NCBI GenBank assembly: GCA_020072565.1
Contig: JAIQGI010000008.1
Coordinates: 1-64,000, forward strand
Direction of reading: 5' to 3'
Source: Terriglobia bacterium
GTDB lineage: Bacteria; Acidobacteriota; UBA6911
DNA: 64,000 nt
A program made the position numbers and the translations under genes. The notes beneath the pieces are model-generated. The model was given only the letters and a program-made list of their open reading frames with translations. It ran no database searches and was not told where the DNA came from. Of this stretch, positions 16,504-25,521 are shown in pieces. Each line of letters opens with the position of its first letter. The stretch's first letter is position 1.

Positions 16504-19074
16504 CTATGCCTTCGGCTGATATCGGATTTCGCGGATTTCTGGAACTCCGGCCGCAGGGTTGAAAAACGGCCGCCCGTTCTTCACGCCCACGGTTCCATAG
16601 CCGGTTGCCGTGGCAAGGAAACTGCGGAAATCCCCTTTGAGACTGGGCTCGAGGTAAAGGATCTTCTCCACCGCGTCATAGCGCGCGCCCGTCAAGCCCT
16701 GCAGCAAGGCGTAAGAAGACATGGCGCGGGCATACCAGTGCCCGCACTCGTACTCGTTGAAGGGATTGCGGACCCGGCCGTCGTATCGGTCGCGGCAGGC
16801 GCGCACAATCTCGAGTCCTTCCCCGATCATTCCCAGTGCCATCAAATGAGATGCGACCTGATACTCGATCCCGGTCCACACCTCGTTCGAATAGACGAAG
16901 GGCAAAGACGGCGCGCCGCTCTTGGGCCAGGTACAAAGCAGCAGGCCGCCTTCCCTGCCGCAGGCATAGGAGGGCCGCTGCGGATTGGCATGACTTGAAA
17001 GGTCCCTCTTCAAGTTATAGCGATGGACGGCTCTGAGGTGGCTCGCGACCTTGCCGCGATCGAACACTTGGCCGGCGCCGCAAACCAAGGCGAGCCAGGA
17101 TCCGAGCACGCCGTCGGAGAGGCATCCGTTTCCGTATTGATATTTCGGGCCCTCCTTCGCGAACAAGGCGACGGCTTCCGGTGAGTAACTCCCGACCATA
17201 CTTTTGTTCTCCAGCGGGTTCTGCGCGCGCAGGTTTTTCCATTCGATGCGCTGGATAAAGTATTCGCCGTTGAACAGCTCGGTCTCGGCGAAGCTCTTTC
17301 CTTTCGCATGAAGTTCCGCATAGAGGGGAACATCATCTCCCAGTGCTTTGGACATTGCCACGGCAGCCTGCAGTGCGCCGAGATAAAAGCTCGTGCACAT
17401 GCCATCCGGCCCCCAGAATTCGATGTCATAGGTATTGTGATGCGGTTCCTCGACCACCCCCTTGTGTCGAGGGTCCCAGGTCTCGATGCAATAATTGAGG
17501 CTCTGTTTGACTTTGGGCCACAGGCGCCGCAACCACTCCGTGTCCCCGCTGATACGCCAGTCCCGATAGACTTTCATGATGCCGCCGAGCTGGCCGTCGG
17601 CCGCGGCATAAAAGTCATGCTCAACTACACGGATGGGCAAAGCGCTGCGGAAGGTCTGATGGCCGGCCTCGCTCTGCGAAGGACCGGACTCGGTTTCCCG
17701 CAAGGTCCGTTCCAGAGCCGGAAACAAGTGGGGAATGGCCTGGGCATAATTCCATACGTGAGTGCAGGAGCCGGCGCAGCAACCCGCGCCGTCGGAGCAA
17801 CCTTCCCAGGCCCAGAGCCTGCCGTCACTCTGGCGCAGCACCGTGGGTGATTTGAGGATGGTGAGGTTTGCCGCAACGGCTTCGACGACTTCCATCGGCA
17901 GGGTGGAATCGAAAAAGCAGTCACTGAATCGTTTTGTATTTCGCCGCAGCTCATCATAGCGCTCGGTCCAATATTTCGTCACTTCCTGGATGTCCCGGAA
18001 GCGCGAAGCGTACCAGGGTTGGTAGGTCGGAGCGGTCTGGCCCGGTGCGGGAGCCAGGCCGGCGGGATCTCTGCCTACCCGCAGACTGGTGCGGCCCGTG
18101 TACCACGCCAGTCGCAGCGTGATGGTCCTGGCCGCACCAGGCTGGAGCCGGAAAGGAACGAACAGGGTGGCCCCCGGCGCCGCATCGCCTTCCTCGACCG
18201 GAGGCCGGTCATAACAGGCTCCTTCGGTAATGTCCTGCCATGCCATCGTAAGCGCGTCCCACCAGCCGCCGCGGAACCACGCATGATTCACCTTGACCTC
18301 CGGCTCAGCCACGGTTGCGGAAAAAGCGCCTTCCTCGTGAGGCCTGCCTTCGCTGCCGCCGCCCCAGAGAATGAAACCGCCAGGGACGGCGCGCACGGCC
18401 TGGGCGTTCCGGCCTACGGGCATAAAATTTTTGGCATTGAAGGAGAAGGTGGCCTCTTGCGGTACGGCCGACCGGTTGACAAATTTGTACTCCAGCGCAG
18501 CGACCGGCAGGGAGGAATTATCGGCATCGCCCGGCTCGAAAGGACTCCAGCCGGTGATCTCCACAATGAAGCCTATCCTGCTGTCCGCCAGGGTTACAGT
18601 CGCGAAGGGGAACCGTGACTGGAATGACGCCGAAGCGAAACGAGGCAGTCCGAAGGAGGCTCCCGAGGCGCCATTGCCGGTTCCCGGTGCACCAAAGATC
18701 TTCCACGCCGGCACCGGCCCTTCAAGCACGCGTGCCGTCCGGTTATCCCCTTTGATCGAAATGGCCGCGAAGGTGCACGGCTCATTGAATACTTCCGGCT
18801 TATTGCGCAGCGAGAAGTGCGACAGGGCTCCGGTTCCCTCGAGGCAGATCATGCCGGCTCCTATCCCTCCCATCGGGAATGCAACCCGATTCAGGGATTC
18901 GCCGGAGTAACGGCCGTTGTACGGGCGGCCCTGGGCGCGCACTGAAGCCGGCTGCCCCTGCTTTACCTGCGCAGCTTCGGTTGCGATCGTCCCCACCACT
19001 CCCACCGACAGGGCCGATGTCTTAAGGAATTCCCGACGGGGAATCCTCGCAGGTTTTCTCCCTCTCCGCGCCAT
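16504..19074 (-). CDS. Tat-exported GH116-family glycoside hydrolase
   Basis: An 856-residue enzyme with a Tat signal (PRREFLKTSALSVGVVGT). The N-terminal ~350 residues form the beta-sandwich domain (FPMGGIGAGMICLEGTGALS), followed by an (alpha/alpha)6 barrel. Asp 654 in CLSDGVLGSW matches the acid/base Asp of GBA2/TxGH116 (SDQ motif). The nucleophile Glu is less certain: E552 (YDIEFWG) or a Glu near 487 (VVEHDFYA) are candidates, so this is a divergent clade. GH116 includes beta-glucosidases, beta-xylosidases, glucosylceramidases and exo-beta-D-arabinofuranosidases. It is the last gene of the unit RbsA-RbsC-RbsB-GH116 (27 bp after the binding protein), so its product sugar is probably taken up by that transporter. 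Confidence 0.88.
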   Translation of the reverse strand: MARRGRKPARIPRREFLKTSALSVGVVGTIATEAAQVKQGQPASVRAQGRPYNGRYSGESLNRVAFPMGGIGAGMICLEGTGALSHFSLRNKPEVFNEPCTFAAISIKGDNRTARVLEGPVPAWKIFGAPGTGNGASGASFGLPRFASASFQSRFPFATVTLADSRIGFIVEITGWSPFEPGDADNSSLPVAALEYKFVNRSAVPQEATFSFNAKNFMPVGRNAQAVRAVPGGFILWGGGSEGRPHEEGAFSATVAEPEVKVNHAWFRGGWWDALTMAWQDITEGACYDRPPVEEGDAAPGATLFVPFRLQPGAARTITLRLAWYTGRTSLRVGRDPAGLAPAPGQTAPTYQPWYASRFRDIQEVTKYWTERYDELRRNTKRFSDCFFDSTLPMEVVEAVAANLTILKSPTVLRQSDGRLWAWEGCSDGAGCCAGSCTHVWNYAQAIPHLFPALERTLRETESGPSQSEAGHQTFRSALPIRVVEHDFYAAADGQLGGIMKVYRDWRISGDTEWLRRLWPKVKQSLNYCIETWDPRHKGVVEEPHHNTYDIEFWGPDGMCTSFYLGALQAAVAMSKALGDDVPLYAELHAKGKSFAETELFNGEYFIQRIEWKNLRAQNPLENKSMVGSYSPEAVALFAKEGPKYQYGNGCLSDGVLGSWLALVCGAGQVFDRGKVASHLRAVHRYNLKRDLSSHANPQRPSYACGREGGLLLCTWPKSGAPSLPFVYSNEVWTGIEYQVASHLMALGMIGEGLEIVRACRDRYDGRVRNPFNEYECGHWYARAMSSYALLQGLTGARYDAVEKILYLEPSLKGDFRSFLATATGYGTVGVKNGRPFFNPAAGVPEIREIRYQPKA

Positions 19075-19101
19075 ATCCTGCTCCTTTCCTTTTGCGCCTG
19101 G

Positions 19102-20040
19102 TCAGCGCACCGGAATCTGGTCCAGCCATTGGCCGCCCATTTTGATGTTTTCCGGGGTAAAGACCCTCGAGCGCAGGGTGATTTCTTTGGGCACTTTCTC
19201 TCCCTTCAGGATCCGGAGTGCGATCTCAACGGCTTCCTTTCCTCCCGTAGGGTATTCGAAACTGGCGGCGAGAATCCCCTGCTGCACGTAGATCTGGCCT
19301 TCCTGCGGCAGGCCGTCAATCCCGATGAAACGCATTTCCTTTTCGCGGCCGACCGCTCTGGCGGCCAGATAGGCGCCGTGAGCGCCCGGATCGTTGTGGG
19401 CATAGACGAGATCGATCCGCCTGTGCACCGCGAGGGCTGACTCCATCTCCTTCCGTGCGTCCGGCTCCAGCCATTTCATGTCCGCCTCGAAGATGATCTC
19501 GAGGCCGGTCCCCTTAATGCCTTCAAGGAAACCGCTGTGGCGGTCCTGCCCGGGGGTCGATGTCATCAGTCCCTTCAACTCGACAACTTTCCCCTTATTG
19601 CCGAGCTTTGCTGCCGCCCAACGGCCTGCCGCGAGTCCGATCCTTTTGTTGTCTGCACCGATGAACGCAGTGTAGTCGGTTCCCAGCACGCGACGGTCGA
19701 GAATGATCACCGGGATGCCGCGCCGATACGCCTCCGCTGTTGGTGCGGTCAGGGGAGCGGCTTCCTTCGGCGAGATGATCAGCAGGTTGACCTTGGAGCT
19801 GACGAACTCCTCCACATGCGCCCGCTGCTTCAGGGTGTCGTTCTGGGCGTCCTTGAAAACCACCGTCAACTCAGGGTGTTCCACGGCGGTTTTGCGTATG
19901 TCGGCATTCATCTGGACACGCCACGGTTCGCCCAGGTTGCACTGGCTCATCCCTATGATCCATTGCGGTTCTCTGCCCAGCGAGAGAATACCGGTAGTCA
20001 GAATTGCCGCGATCAGAAGAATCCGGGGGAACGCCCTCAT
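19102..20040 (-). CDS. Sugar ABC transporter periplasmic binding protein (RbsB-like)
   Basis: A 312-residue type I periplasmic binding protein (Peripla_BP_4). ATG 20040 starts a signal peptide (MRAFPRILLIAAILTTGILS); an upstream in-frame codon at 20061 is possible. Family signatures: IGMSQCNLGEPWRVQMNADI, DLVYAHNDPGAHGAYLAARA and FIGIDGLPQEG. The cluster-B fold is used for pentoses, hexoses and some polyols; the ligand cannot be read. It lies 17 bp after the permease gene and 27 bp before GH116. It should deliver sugar released by the periplasmic glycosidases to the permease. Confidence 0.9.
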   Translation of the reverse strand: MRAFPRILLIAAILTTGILSLGREPQWIIGMSQCNLGEPWRVQMNADIRKTAVEHPELTVVFKDAQNDTLKQRAHVEEFVSSKVNLLIISPKEAAPLTAPTAEAYRRGIPVIILDRRVLGTDYTAFIGADNKRIGLAAGRWAAAKLGNKGKVVELKGLMTSTPGQDRHSGFLEGIKGTGLEIIFEADMKWLEPDARKEMESALAVHRRIDLVYAHNDPGAHGAYLAARAVGREKEMRFIGIDGLPQEGQIYVQQGILAASFEYPTGGKEAVEIALRILKGEKVPKEITLRSRVFTPENIKMGGQWLDQIPVR

Positions 20041-20057
20041 CGCCGATTTCCTTTCTA

Positions 20058-21074
20058 TCAACTCTTTCTCTGCAGCAGGACGGCGGCAACGATGATGATG
20101 CCGGTCAGAATGAGCCGGCTTGCCTCGCTCACCGCGTTGATGCTCAGGATTTTCTCCAGATAGCCGATAGTCAGGGTCCCGAGCAGAGTGAAGGCAATGC
20201 GCCCCCGCCCACCCATCAGCGAGGTGCCGCCGATGACAACCATGGCGATGGCGCTGAGTTCATACGTCACACCGGCCTCGGGATCGCCCTGCTGTTCCTG
20301 GACCGCCTGGCAGATGCCGGCGACCGCCGCAAACGCCCCTGACAGCCCATATGCGAGCAGCTTGACCCAGCCGGTGGGGACCCCGGAGAGCCGCGCCGCT
20401 TCTTCATTGGCGCCCACGGCGTAAAGATAACGGCCCCAGCGCAGCTTGGCCAGGAGGACCCAGCAGATCAAGACGCAGCCCAGAAATATCAAGGTCACGA
20501 CGGCCAGGTTGCCGCCGAGGACCTTGTGGTCGATTCTCTGAAAAAAGACCGGCAGGTCCACATAGACATAGCTGCCGTCAGGCTGCAGCACGGCTCGCGA
20601 GATCTTCTCCCCTCCGGAAATCGATTTTGCGAGACCGCGGGCAAAAACCATGATCGCCAGGGTAGCGATAAACGGCTGCATCTTGAACCGGGCGATCACT
20701 GTGCCGGCGAGCGCGCCGCAGGCGATGCCGGCCATCAGGCAGGCGCCGACAGCAAGCAGCGGCGGCCAGGCCAGGCGCAACGAGAGCAGGGCAAACAAGA
20801 CCGCGTTCAAACCGAGGACGCTCCCCACGGAAAGGTCGATCCCGGCCGTGATGATAACCAGGGTCATGCCGCAGGCGAGGATGCCGATCACCGAGATCTG
20901 GCGCAGCATGTCCCGATGGGTTCCCCATTGGAAAAACGCTCCATCGGCGTTGAAGATCAGGCCAAGCAGGAAGACAAAGAGAAGGGCCGAAAGGGCGCGG
21001 ATCCAGGGGGCGCCGAGAAGGCCGCCTGGAGAAGATGGGGACGCGATATCGACCGGTTCACTCAATTCGTCCAT
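20058..21074 (-). CDS. Sugar ABC transporter permease (RbsC-like)
   Basis: A 338-residue inner-membrane permease of the BPD_transp_2 family with about ten hydrophobic segments. The signature GMTLVIITAGIDLSVGSVLG is the classic RbsC/XylH/AraH motif, and a second signature region reads SAIAMVVIGGTSLMGGRGRI. The start overlaps the end of the ATPase gene by 13 bp, indicating coupled translation. The N-terminal 20 residues are extra and rich in Pro/Ser. It pairs with the ATPase at 21062-22597 and the binding protein at 19102-20040. Confidence 0.93.
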   Translation of the reverse strand: MDELSEPVDIASPSSPGGLLGAPWIRALSALLFVFLLGLIFNADGAFFQWGTHRDMLRQISVIGILACGMTLVIITAGIDLSVGSVLGLNAVLFALLSLRLAWPPLLAVGACLMAGIACGALAGTVIARFKMQPFIATLAIMVFARGLAKSISGGEKISRAVLQPDGSYVYVDLPVFFQRIDHKVLGGNLAVVTLIFLGCVLICWVLLAKLRWGRYLYAVGANEEAARLSGVPTGWVKLLAYGLSGAFAAVAGICQAVQEQQGDPEAGVTYELSAIAMVVIGGTSLMGGRGRIAFTLLGTLTIGYLEKILSINAVSEASRLILTGIIIVAAVLLQRKS

Positions 21075-22597
21075 GAGTCCCCCATCGCAGCCCGCAGAAT
21101 TCCTTCCTGGGTGACTTGCTCACGGGAGTACTCGGCGCTGATCCTCCCGCGGTGCATTACCAGGATGCGGTCCGCAAGGCCGATGAGTTCCTGCAACTCT
21201 GAAGTGATCAGCACAATGGCAATGCCTTCCAACGTCCAGCGGCTGATGAGCGCGTATATCTCCTGCCTGGCTCCGACATCGATGCCGCGAGTGGGCTCGT
21301 CGAGCAGCAGGACCCTCGGCTGAGTCTCGATCCATTTGGCGAGCAGCACCTTCTGCTGGTTGCCGCCCGACAGGTTTTGCACCTCCTGAGCAAGGGAAGC
21401 CCCGCGGATTGCCAGCGATTTTACCTGCCTTTCAGCCATCTCTCGCTCTTTTTTTGTCTGCAGAACACCCCATCGCGAGATGCTCCTGAGTGAAGCCAAT
21501 GAGATGTTTTTGGCGACGTCCAGACCGAGGATCAGACCCGTTCCCTTGCGGTCGCTGGTCAGGTGGGCCAGGCCGTGTCGAATGGACCATTCTGGTGAGC
21601 GGACGGGAAAATAGCTGCCATCGAGATAGACATTCCCCTTGACCGCTTCCGGCCGGGCGCCGAACAGGCCTGCCAGGAGTGCGCTGTTTCCCGAGCCTTG
21701 CAGCCCCGCAATGCCGAGAACCTCGCCGGAGCGCAGCGCGAACGAGACGTCCCGCGCCAGCCAGCGCCCTCCATGAGGCGGGGAAGTGCCGGGCCTTCCC
21801 ACGGAAAAGTGCTCGACCCGCAAGCGCTCCTTGCCGGGCGTCGGCGGGCGGGAAGGGAAGCGCGTTCCCAGCTCCCGGCCGATCATCCACCGGACCAGGT
21901 CGACATCGGCAAGTTCTGACGCCGGCGCCGTCCCAATCCGCCGCCCGTCTCTGAGCACGGTGATCCGATCGCCGACCCGGTAAATCTCCTCCATTCTGTG
22001 GGTAATGTAAACGATCGCGCTGCCGCCGCGCTTCAGCTCGGCGATGATTTTGAAGAGTCTCTCGACTTCCGGGTCGCTCAGAGCGCTGGTTGGCTCATCC
22101 ATGATCAGAATGCGGGCGTTGGAGGCCAGCGCTTTGGCGATCTCGATGCGGTTTCTGACGGAAAGGGGGTAGTCGTCGACAGGACGCTGAAGTTCGATGT
22201 CAAGGCCGAGCAAGGCACACAGCTGCTTCGCCCTGGCCGCCTGGCGCTTGCGATCGACCAGAAAGCCGGCCGAGAACCGACTCGTCAATTCCCGGCCGAG
22301 AAAAATGTTGTCGATCGCAGGCAACGTCCCGACAAGAGACGTCTCCTGGTGAATTACGGAAATCCCCTTCCGGGCTGCGTCGTGCGGGGAGGTGAAGCGC
22401 TCTTTTCGTCCGTTCAACTCGATCTCGCCCCGGTAATCGGTATGGACGCCGGCCAGGATCTTTATGAGCGTGGTCTTCCCCGCGCCGTTCTCGCCTGCCA
22501 GGATGTGCACCTCGCCCGGGTTCAGGTCGAAGCAGACATCTCGAAGCACTGGAACACCTGAGAAAGACTTGTGAATGTTGCGCATAGAGAGCAGCAT
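21062..22597 (-). CDS. Sugar ABC transporter double ATPase (RbsA-like)
   Basis: A 511-residue protein with two fused nucleotide-binding domains, as in RbsA/MglA/XylG. NBD1 has Walker A GENGAGKTTL, signature LSVRNRIEIAKAL and Walker B ILIMDEPTSAL. NBD2 has a degenerate Walker A (GLQGSGNSALL, the Lys is lost, usual for this family), signature LSGGNQQKVLLAKW and Walker B VLLLDEPTRGIDVG. ATG 22597 follows AGGAGGGG at good spacing. It is the first gene of the four-gene unit ending with GH116, with the promoter probably in 22598-22703. Confidence 0.94.
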   Translation of the reverse strand: MLLSMRNIHKSFSGVPVLRDVCFDLNPGEVHILAGENGAGKTTLIKILAGVHTDYRGEIELNGRKERFTSPHDAARKGISVIHQETSLVGTLPAIDNIFLGRELTSRFSAGFLVDRKRQAARAKQLCALLGLDIELQRPVDDYPLSVRNRIEIAKALASNARILIMDEPTSALSDPEVERLFKIIAELKRGGSAIVYITHRMEEIYRVGDRITVLRDGRRIGTAPASELADVDLVRWMIGRELGTRFPSRPPTPGKERLRVEHFSVGRPGTSPPHGGRWLARDVSFALRSGEVLGIAGLQGSGNSALLAGLFGARPEAVKGNVYLDGSYFPVRSPEWSIRHGLAHLTSDRKGTGLILGLDVAKNISLASLRSISRWGVLQTKKEREMAERQVKSLAIRGASLAQEVQNLSGGNQQKVLLAKWIETQPRVLLLDEPTRGIDVGARQEIYALISRWTLEGIAIVLITSELQELIGLADRILVMHRGRISAEYSREQVTQEGILRAAMGDSWTN

Positions 22598-22703
22598 GGC
22601 CGGTGCTCCCCTCCTATATCACATTCTCAAGAGACAGGGATGAAAGCCGATGCGCAAGCACTCCGCCTGCACGTTTCGTGACAGGTTGCGCCTTCCGCAG
22701 GCG

Positions 22704-22994
22704 TCAAGGGATGCCACCTTCATCCGGAACATCGTCCACGTCCAGCTCGGCACTGCGCTCGTAGTCGCGCAGCAGCGCCTGGGCTGCTTCCAACTGCGAG
22801 TCCAGGACTTTGATCTGGATTGCGGCGAGTCCGTCGACAGTAAACGGATAGATATTGTGTGGAACCTGGGTCAGCAGGGCGCAATGAATGCCCGAGCCTT
22901 CAAGGATGCTCCTTACAATATTGGCTTCAGTTTCACTCTGGGTCTTCATCAACACGACGAGTTTGTCATGATCCAGATGTTCTTGATCGGACAT
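22704..22994 (-). CDS. DUF2007-family small protein
   Basis: A 96-residue cytosolic protein; ATG 22994 with GGAGGG upstream is chosen over a longer frame that lacks conserved character. The pattern LVVLMKTQSETEANIVRSIL, then EGSGIHCALLTQ and IQIKVLDSQLEAAQALLRDY is that of DUF2007 (putative signal-transducing, GlnB-like ferredoxin fold). The short domain usually binds nothing known. It sits between the TolC gene and the ABC operon on the same strand, 46 bp after the TolC stop in reading direction, but has no obvious functional link to either. Confidence 0.8.
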   Translation of the reverse strand: MSDQEHLDHDKLVVLMKTQSETEANIVRSILEGSGIHCALLTQVPHNIYPFTVDGLAAIQIKVLDSQLEAAQALLRDYERSAELDVDDVPDEGGIP

Positions 22995-23040
22995 GCGAAC
23001 ATTCCCTCCGCAGCTGAAGGCTCTCAAGGCTCGTGATCGC

Positions 23041-24732
23041 TCACTTGAAGCCGGGCATGCCCTTGCCGGTGGTCCTGGCAATCTCGAAATCGTTGGATTC
23101 GAGCAGGTTGTACATGTTCTGCTGCAAGGTGATGACTGCTTTTTTGTACGCAATCAAGGCCTGCAGCTGCGCGCCCTGCGCTGCAGAAAGATCGGCCTGG
23201 CGCTGGAGGACCTGGAAGTTCTGGCTCATGCCGGCCTCGAAGCGCTGGGTTTCACCGTCGAGTTGTTCCTGGGCAAACTGGAGCGAAACCTTGGCTGTTT
23301 CCACACGTTGACGGCTGGTTTCGAGGGCTTCCACCGCGTTGCGGACCTGGACGATGATGTTCTGCTCGGTCTTGGTCCTGTTCATGAGCAGCTGCCGCTT
23401 CGAGATTTGGGTCTGCGCCAGCTGCGAATCGACGGTCCTGTTCTTAAGTGGTATCTGGACGGCGAAGGCTACACTCCAGTTAAGGAGACCTTCAGTGAAG
23501 ATCGTCTTGTAGGCGTTGGGAATGCCGCCGACAAATTGAGGCGGGACACTGCCGCCGGTATTCTGAGGCCCTGCCGTGCCAGTGGAGCCGAATGTGCCGA
23601 TAAGGTCGAATTGCCATTTCCGCATGTTCTTCTGCAGCTGGTACGTAATGTCGTTCTGCTGCACCTGCAGATTGTATTGCTCCAATTCCGGCCGATTCTT
23701 GAGCGCAGCATTGATGGCCTCGTCGAGCTCGACGGTGTACTCCTTGAGTTCGGGCGATTCAGTAGGGACGATGGTTTGATGCCAGATATCGGAATTCCGG
23801 TCGCTCGAGATCATGTTTCTCAAGTTGTTTTCGGTGCTGACGATGGTTTCCCTGGCGCGAATCAAATCGATCTCACGGGTGGCCTGGGTAGCCAGAGCTT
23901 CCGTGACGGTAATGGTAGCGAGAGTGCCGATCTCGACTTTTGCCCTGTTCTGTTCCACCGTAAGTCTGGCCAACTCCACCGACTGGCGCTTGATGTTGTA
24001 ATCGCGTATCGCTCCCACCAGATCCCAGTAGAGGCTTTGAATCGATGCGATCGTGCTGGTGACGCTCTGCTTGAACTTGCTGTCGTTGCTCTTGAGGTCA
24101 AGATTGTAGAGCTTGATGTTGCTGCGCGTCTGGTCGATCCGGAAATTTCGCCGCAGCGGCTGTGTGAATTGGATCTGGGTGCTCGCCTGAAATTGAGGTG
24201 TGAACAGAGATGCCGCCTGGGTTGTGTCGATGCGGCTGGAGTTGTAGGTTGCCGTGATGCCGCCGCCAGTGGGGATGTTCTGTGTGATCGAGAAGTTCCA
24301 GACAGCAGTATCCCTCTGGTTGAAAGGGGACTTATCCTTGGACTGGTTTGTGATGTTCGTGTTTGCGGATTTCGTGCTTCCGGTCGACAGGCTCAGGTTG
24401 ATGGCAGGGTCATAGTATCCGTAAGTCTGGATCACCCTCTGCTGATACATCGCCTCGTTGGTGTCGGAAATCGCGATGTCCAGATTGTTCTGCAGGGCGA
24501 GTTTGGTCAGTTCCTTCAGGGAGATGTGCAGCGCCGTCCCGTCCTTCTCCGCCTGTTCGATGGGGTTCAGGAGAAAGCTCGGAATCTGCGTAGCCGGGGC
24601 ATCCTGCTTTTGCTCCTGCGCGAGCACTCCTCGCGAGGGCCCCCACGACACCAACGTAGAAAGTGACAAGATCGCCAAAACACCAATCTTAAAGCATTTG
24701 CCCCGCCCATGCGAGGCTTCCAAGATCTTCAT
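23041..24732 (-). CDS. TolC-family outer membrane efflux protein
   Basis: A 563-residue outer-membrane channel subunit. ATG 24732 has GGAG 8 bases upstream; a signal peptide follows a short charged leader (KIGVLAILSLSTLVSWG). Two OEP repeats are visible: LTKLALQNNLDIAISDTNEA in the first half, and ALKNRPELEQYNLQVQQND in the second, each starting the long coiled-coil hairpins typical of TolC. The C-terminus (LLESNDFEIARTTGKG) resembles many TolC homologues from Acidobacteria. No inner-membrane pump or adaptor gene is next to it, so its partner lies elsewhere in the genome. Ala/Gln-rich helical segments support the barrel-tunnel fold. Confidence 0.92.
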   Translation of the reverse strand: MKILEASHGRGKCFKIGVLAILSLSTLVSWGPSRGVLAQEQKQDAPATQIPSFLLNPIEQAEKDGTALHISLKELTKLALQNNLDIAISDTNEAMYQQRVIQTYGYYDPAINLSLSTGSTKSANTNITNQSKDKSPFNQRDTAVWNFSITQNIPTGGGITATYNSSRIDTTQAASLFTPQFQASTQIQFTQPLRRNFRIDQTRSNIKLYNLDLKSNDSKFKQSVTSTIASIQSLYWDLVGAIRDYNIKRQSVELARLTVEQNRAKVEIGTLATITVTEALATQATREIDLIRARETIVSTENNLRNMISSDRNSDIWHQTIVPTESPELKEYTVELDEAINAALKNRPELEQYNLQVQQNDITYQLQKNMRKWQFDLIGTFGSTGTAGPQNTGGSVPPQFVGGIPNAYKTIFTEGLLNWSVAFAVQIPLKNRTVDSQLAQTQISKRQLLMNRTKTEQNIIVQVRNAVEALETSRQRVETAKVSLQFAQEQLDGETQRFEAGMSQNFQVLQRQADLSAAQGAQLQALIAYKKAVITLQQNMYNLLESNDFEIARTTGKGMPGFK

Positions 24733-25104
24733 ATGACACTCCTTGCTCTGCTTCGACCTACGCGGCACGAAATTAATGGAACTCAATACGATAGGACAAG
24801 CAGCATCGTTTCAACAAGCAAAAAGCCGACAATACGGCTCGAAAACAGTTGAGAAGAGCCCGCGCGAATCCCGAGCCTGACCACACAGCGCCGCATCCTG
24901 TGATCGGACGCACACGGTTCACATAACATTTCAACGTCTTACTTCCTGCGATCTCAGCGTACCCTGGGTTGAGATTTTGGGGATGCGCTGTGCCGTGCAA
25001 TGCGTGGCTGATGTGGCCGGCAGGATCTGAAAGGCAGAATCGCCTTCCTTTATGTTTGGCCGGATACCATTCGTAGGCTACAATGCGCCTTATTTTTCCG
25101 GGGG
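24733..25104. other. Intergenic region between TolC and the MFS remnant
   Basis: 372 bp without a supportable gene. It holds the upstream region of the minus-strand TolC gene and, near its right end, a promoter-like pair for the plus strand (25056-25084). No repeat or RNA structure was recognised. Confidence 0.5.
25056..25084 (+). promoter_or_regulatory. Promoter-like sequence before the MFS remnant
   Basis: TTGGCC (25056-25061), a 17-base spacer and TACAAT (25079-25084), 20 bases before the GTG at 25105. The -10 is good and the -35 weak. It suggests that the remnant still has its promoter. Confidence 0.4.
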
Positions 25105-25392
25105 GTGTCGCGCACGGCTGTTGGTGCAAAACCGGCTCCGGTGGAACAGGCTTCTGAGGCAAAGGCCGCAATAGTGTTGCCGCGCCAGTCTGCGCTCCGC
25201 ACCGCTCTGGCGGGTCTGATCGGGAACGTGCTCGAGTGGTTTGATTTTGCCGTCTACGGTTGCTTTGCCAGCGACATCGGCAAGCAGTTTTTCCCGCAGT
25301 CGGATCATATCGCACAGCAGCTGTACGGGCTCATCGGCCTGGCATTGATGCTGCCGATGAAGGAAACCAGCCAGCGGCCGCTCGACGAATAA
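25105..25392 (+). pseudogene. MFS (ProP-like metabolite:H+ symporter) remnant, middle deleted
   Basis: A 95-residue open frame from GTG 25105. Residues 30-72 (LAGLIGNVLEWFDFAVYG, then ASDIGKQFFPQSD) are the diagnostic first helix of the MHS/ProP family of MFS transporters, followed at once by LYGLIGLALMLPMKETSQRP, which matches the last helix and tail of the same family. About 330 residues between them are absent, and the junction (near codon 73) is in frame. A normal member has 420-440 residues, so this short product cannot transport. A chance retained frame or assembly deletion are the alternatives. Confidence 0.7.
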
Positions 25393-25521
25393 ACTGGGTC
25401 CGCCCCCGATACCCGTCCACCTTTCGTCAATTTGGCTCTTGCAGGCATCCGGCTCTATGGTCTTTTCCTTTCCATGTGCTTCTGGTAGAGTCGCGCGCAG
25501 TTTCATAAGAGGAAACCGGGC

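Noticed and set aside
22993-24666. A 557-codon plus-strand frame
   Set aside because: Shadow of the TolC gene on the minus strand, which has signal peptide and family motifs.
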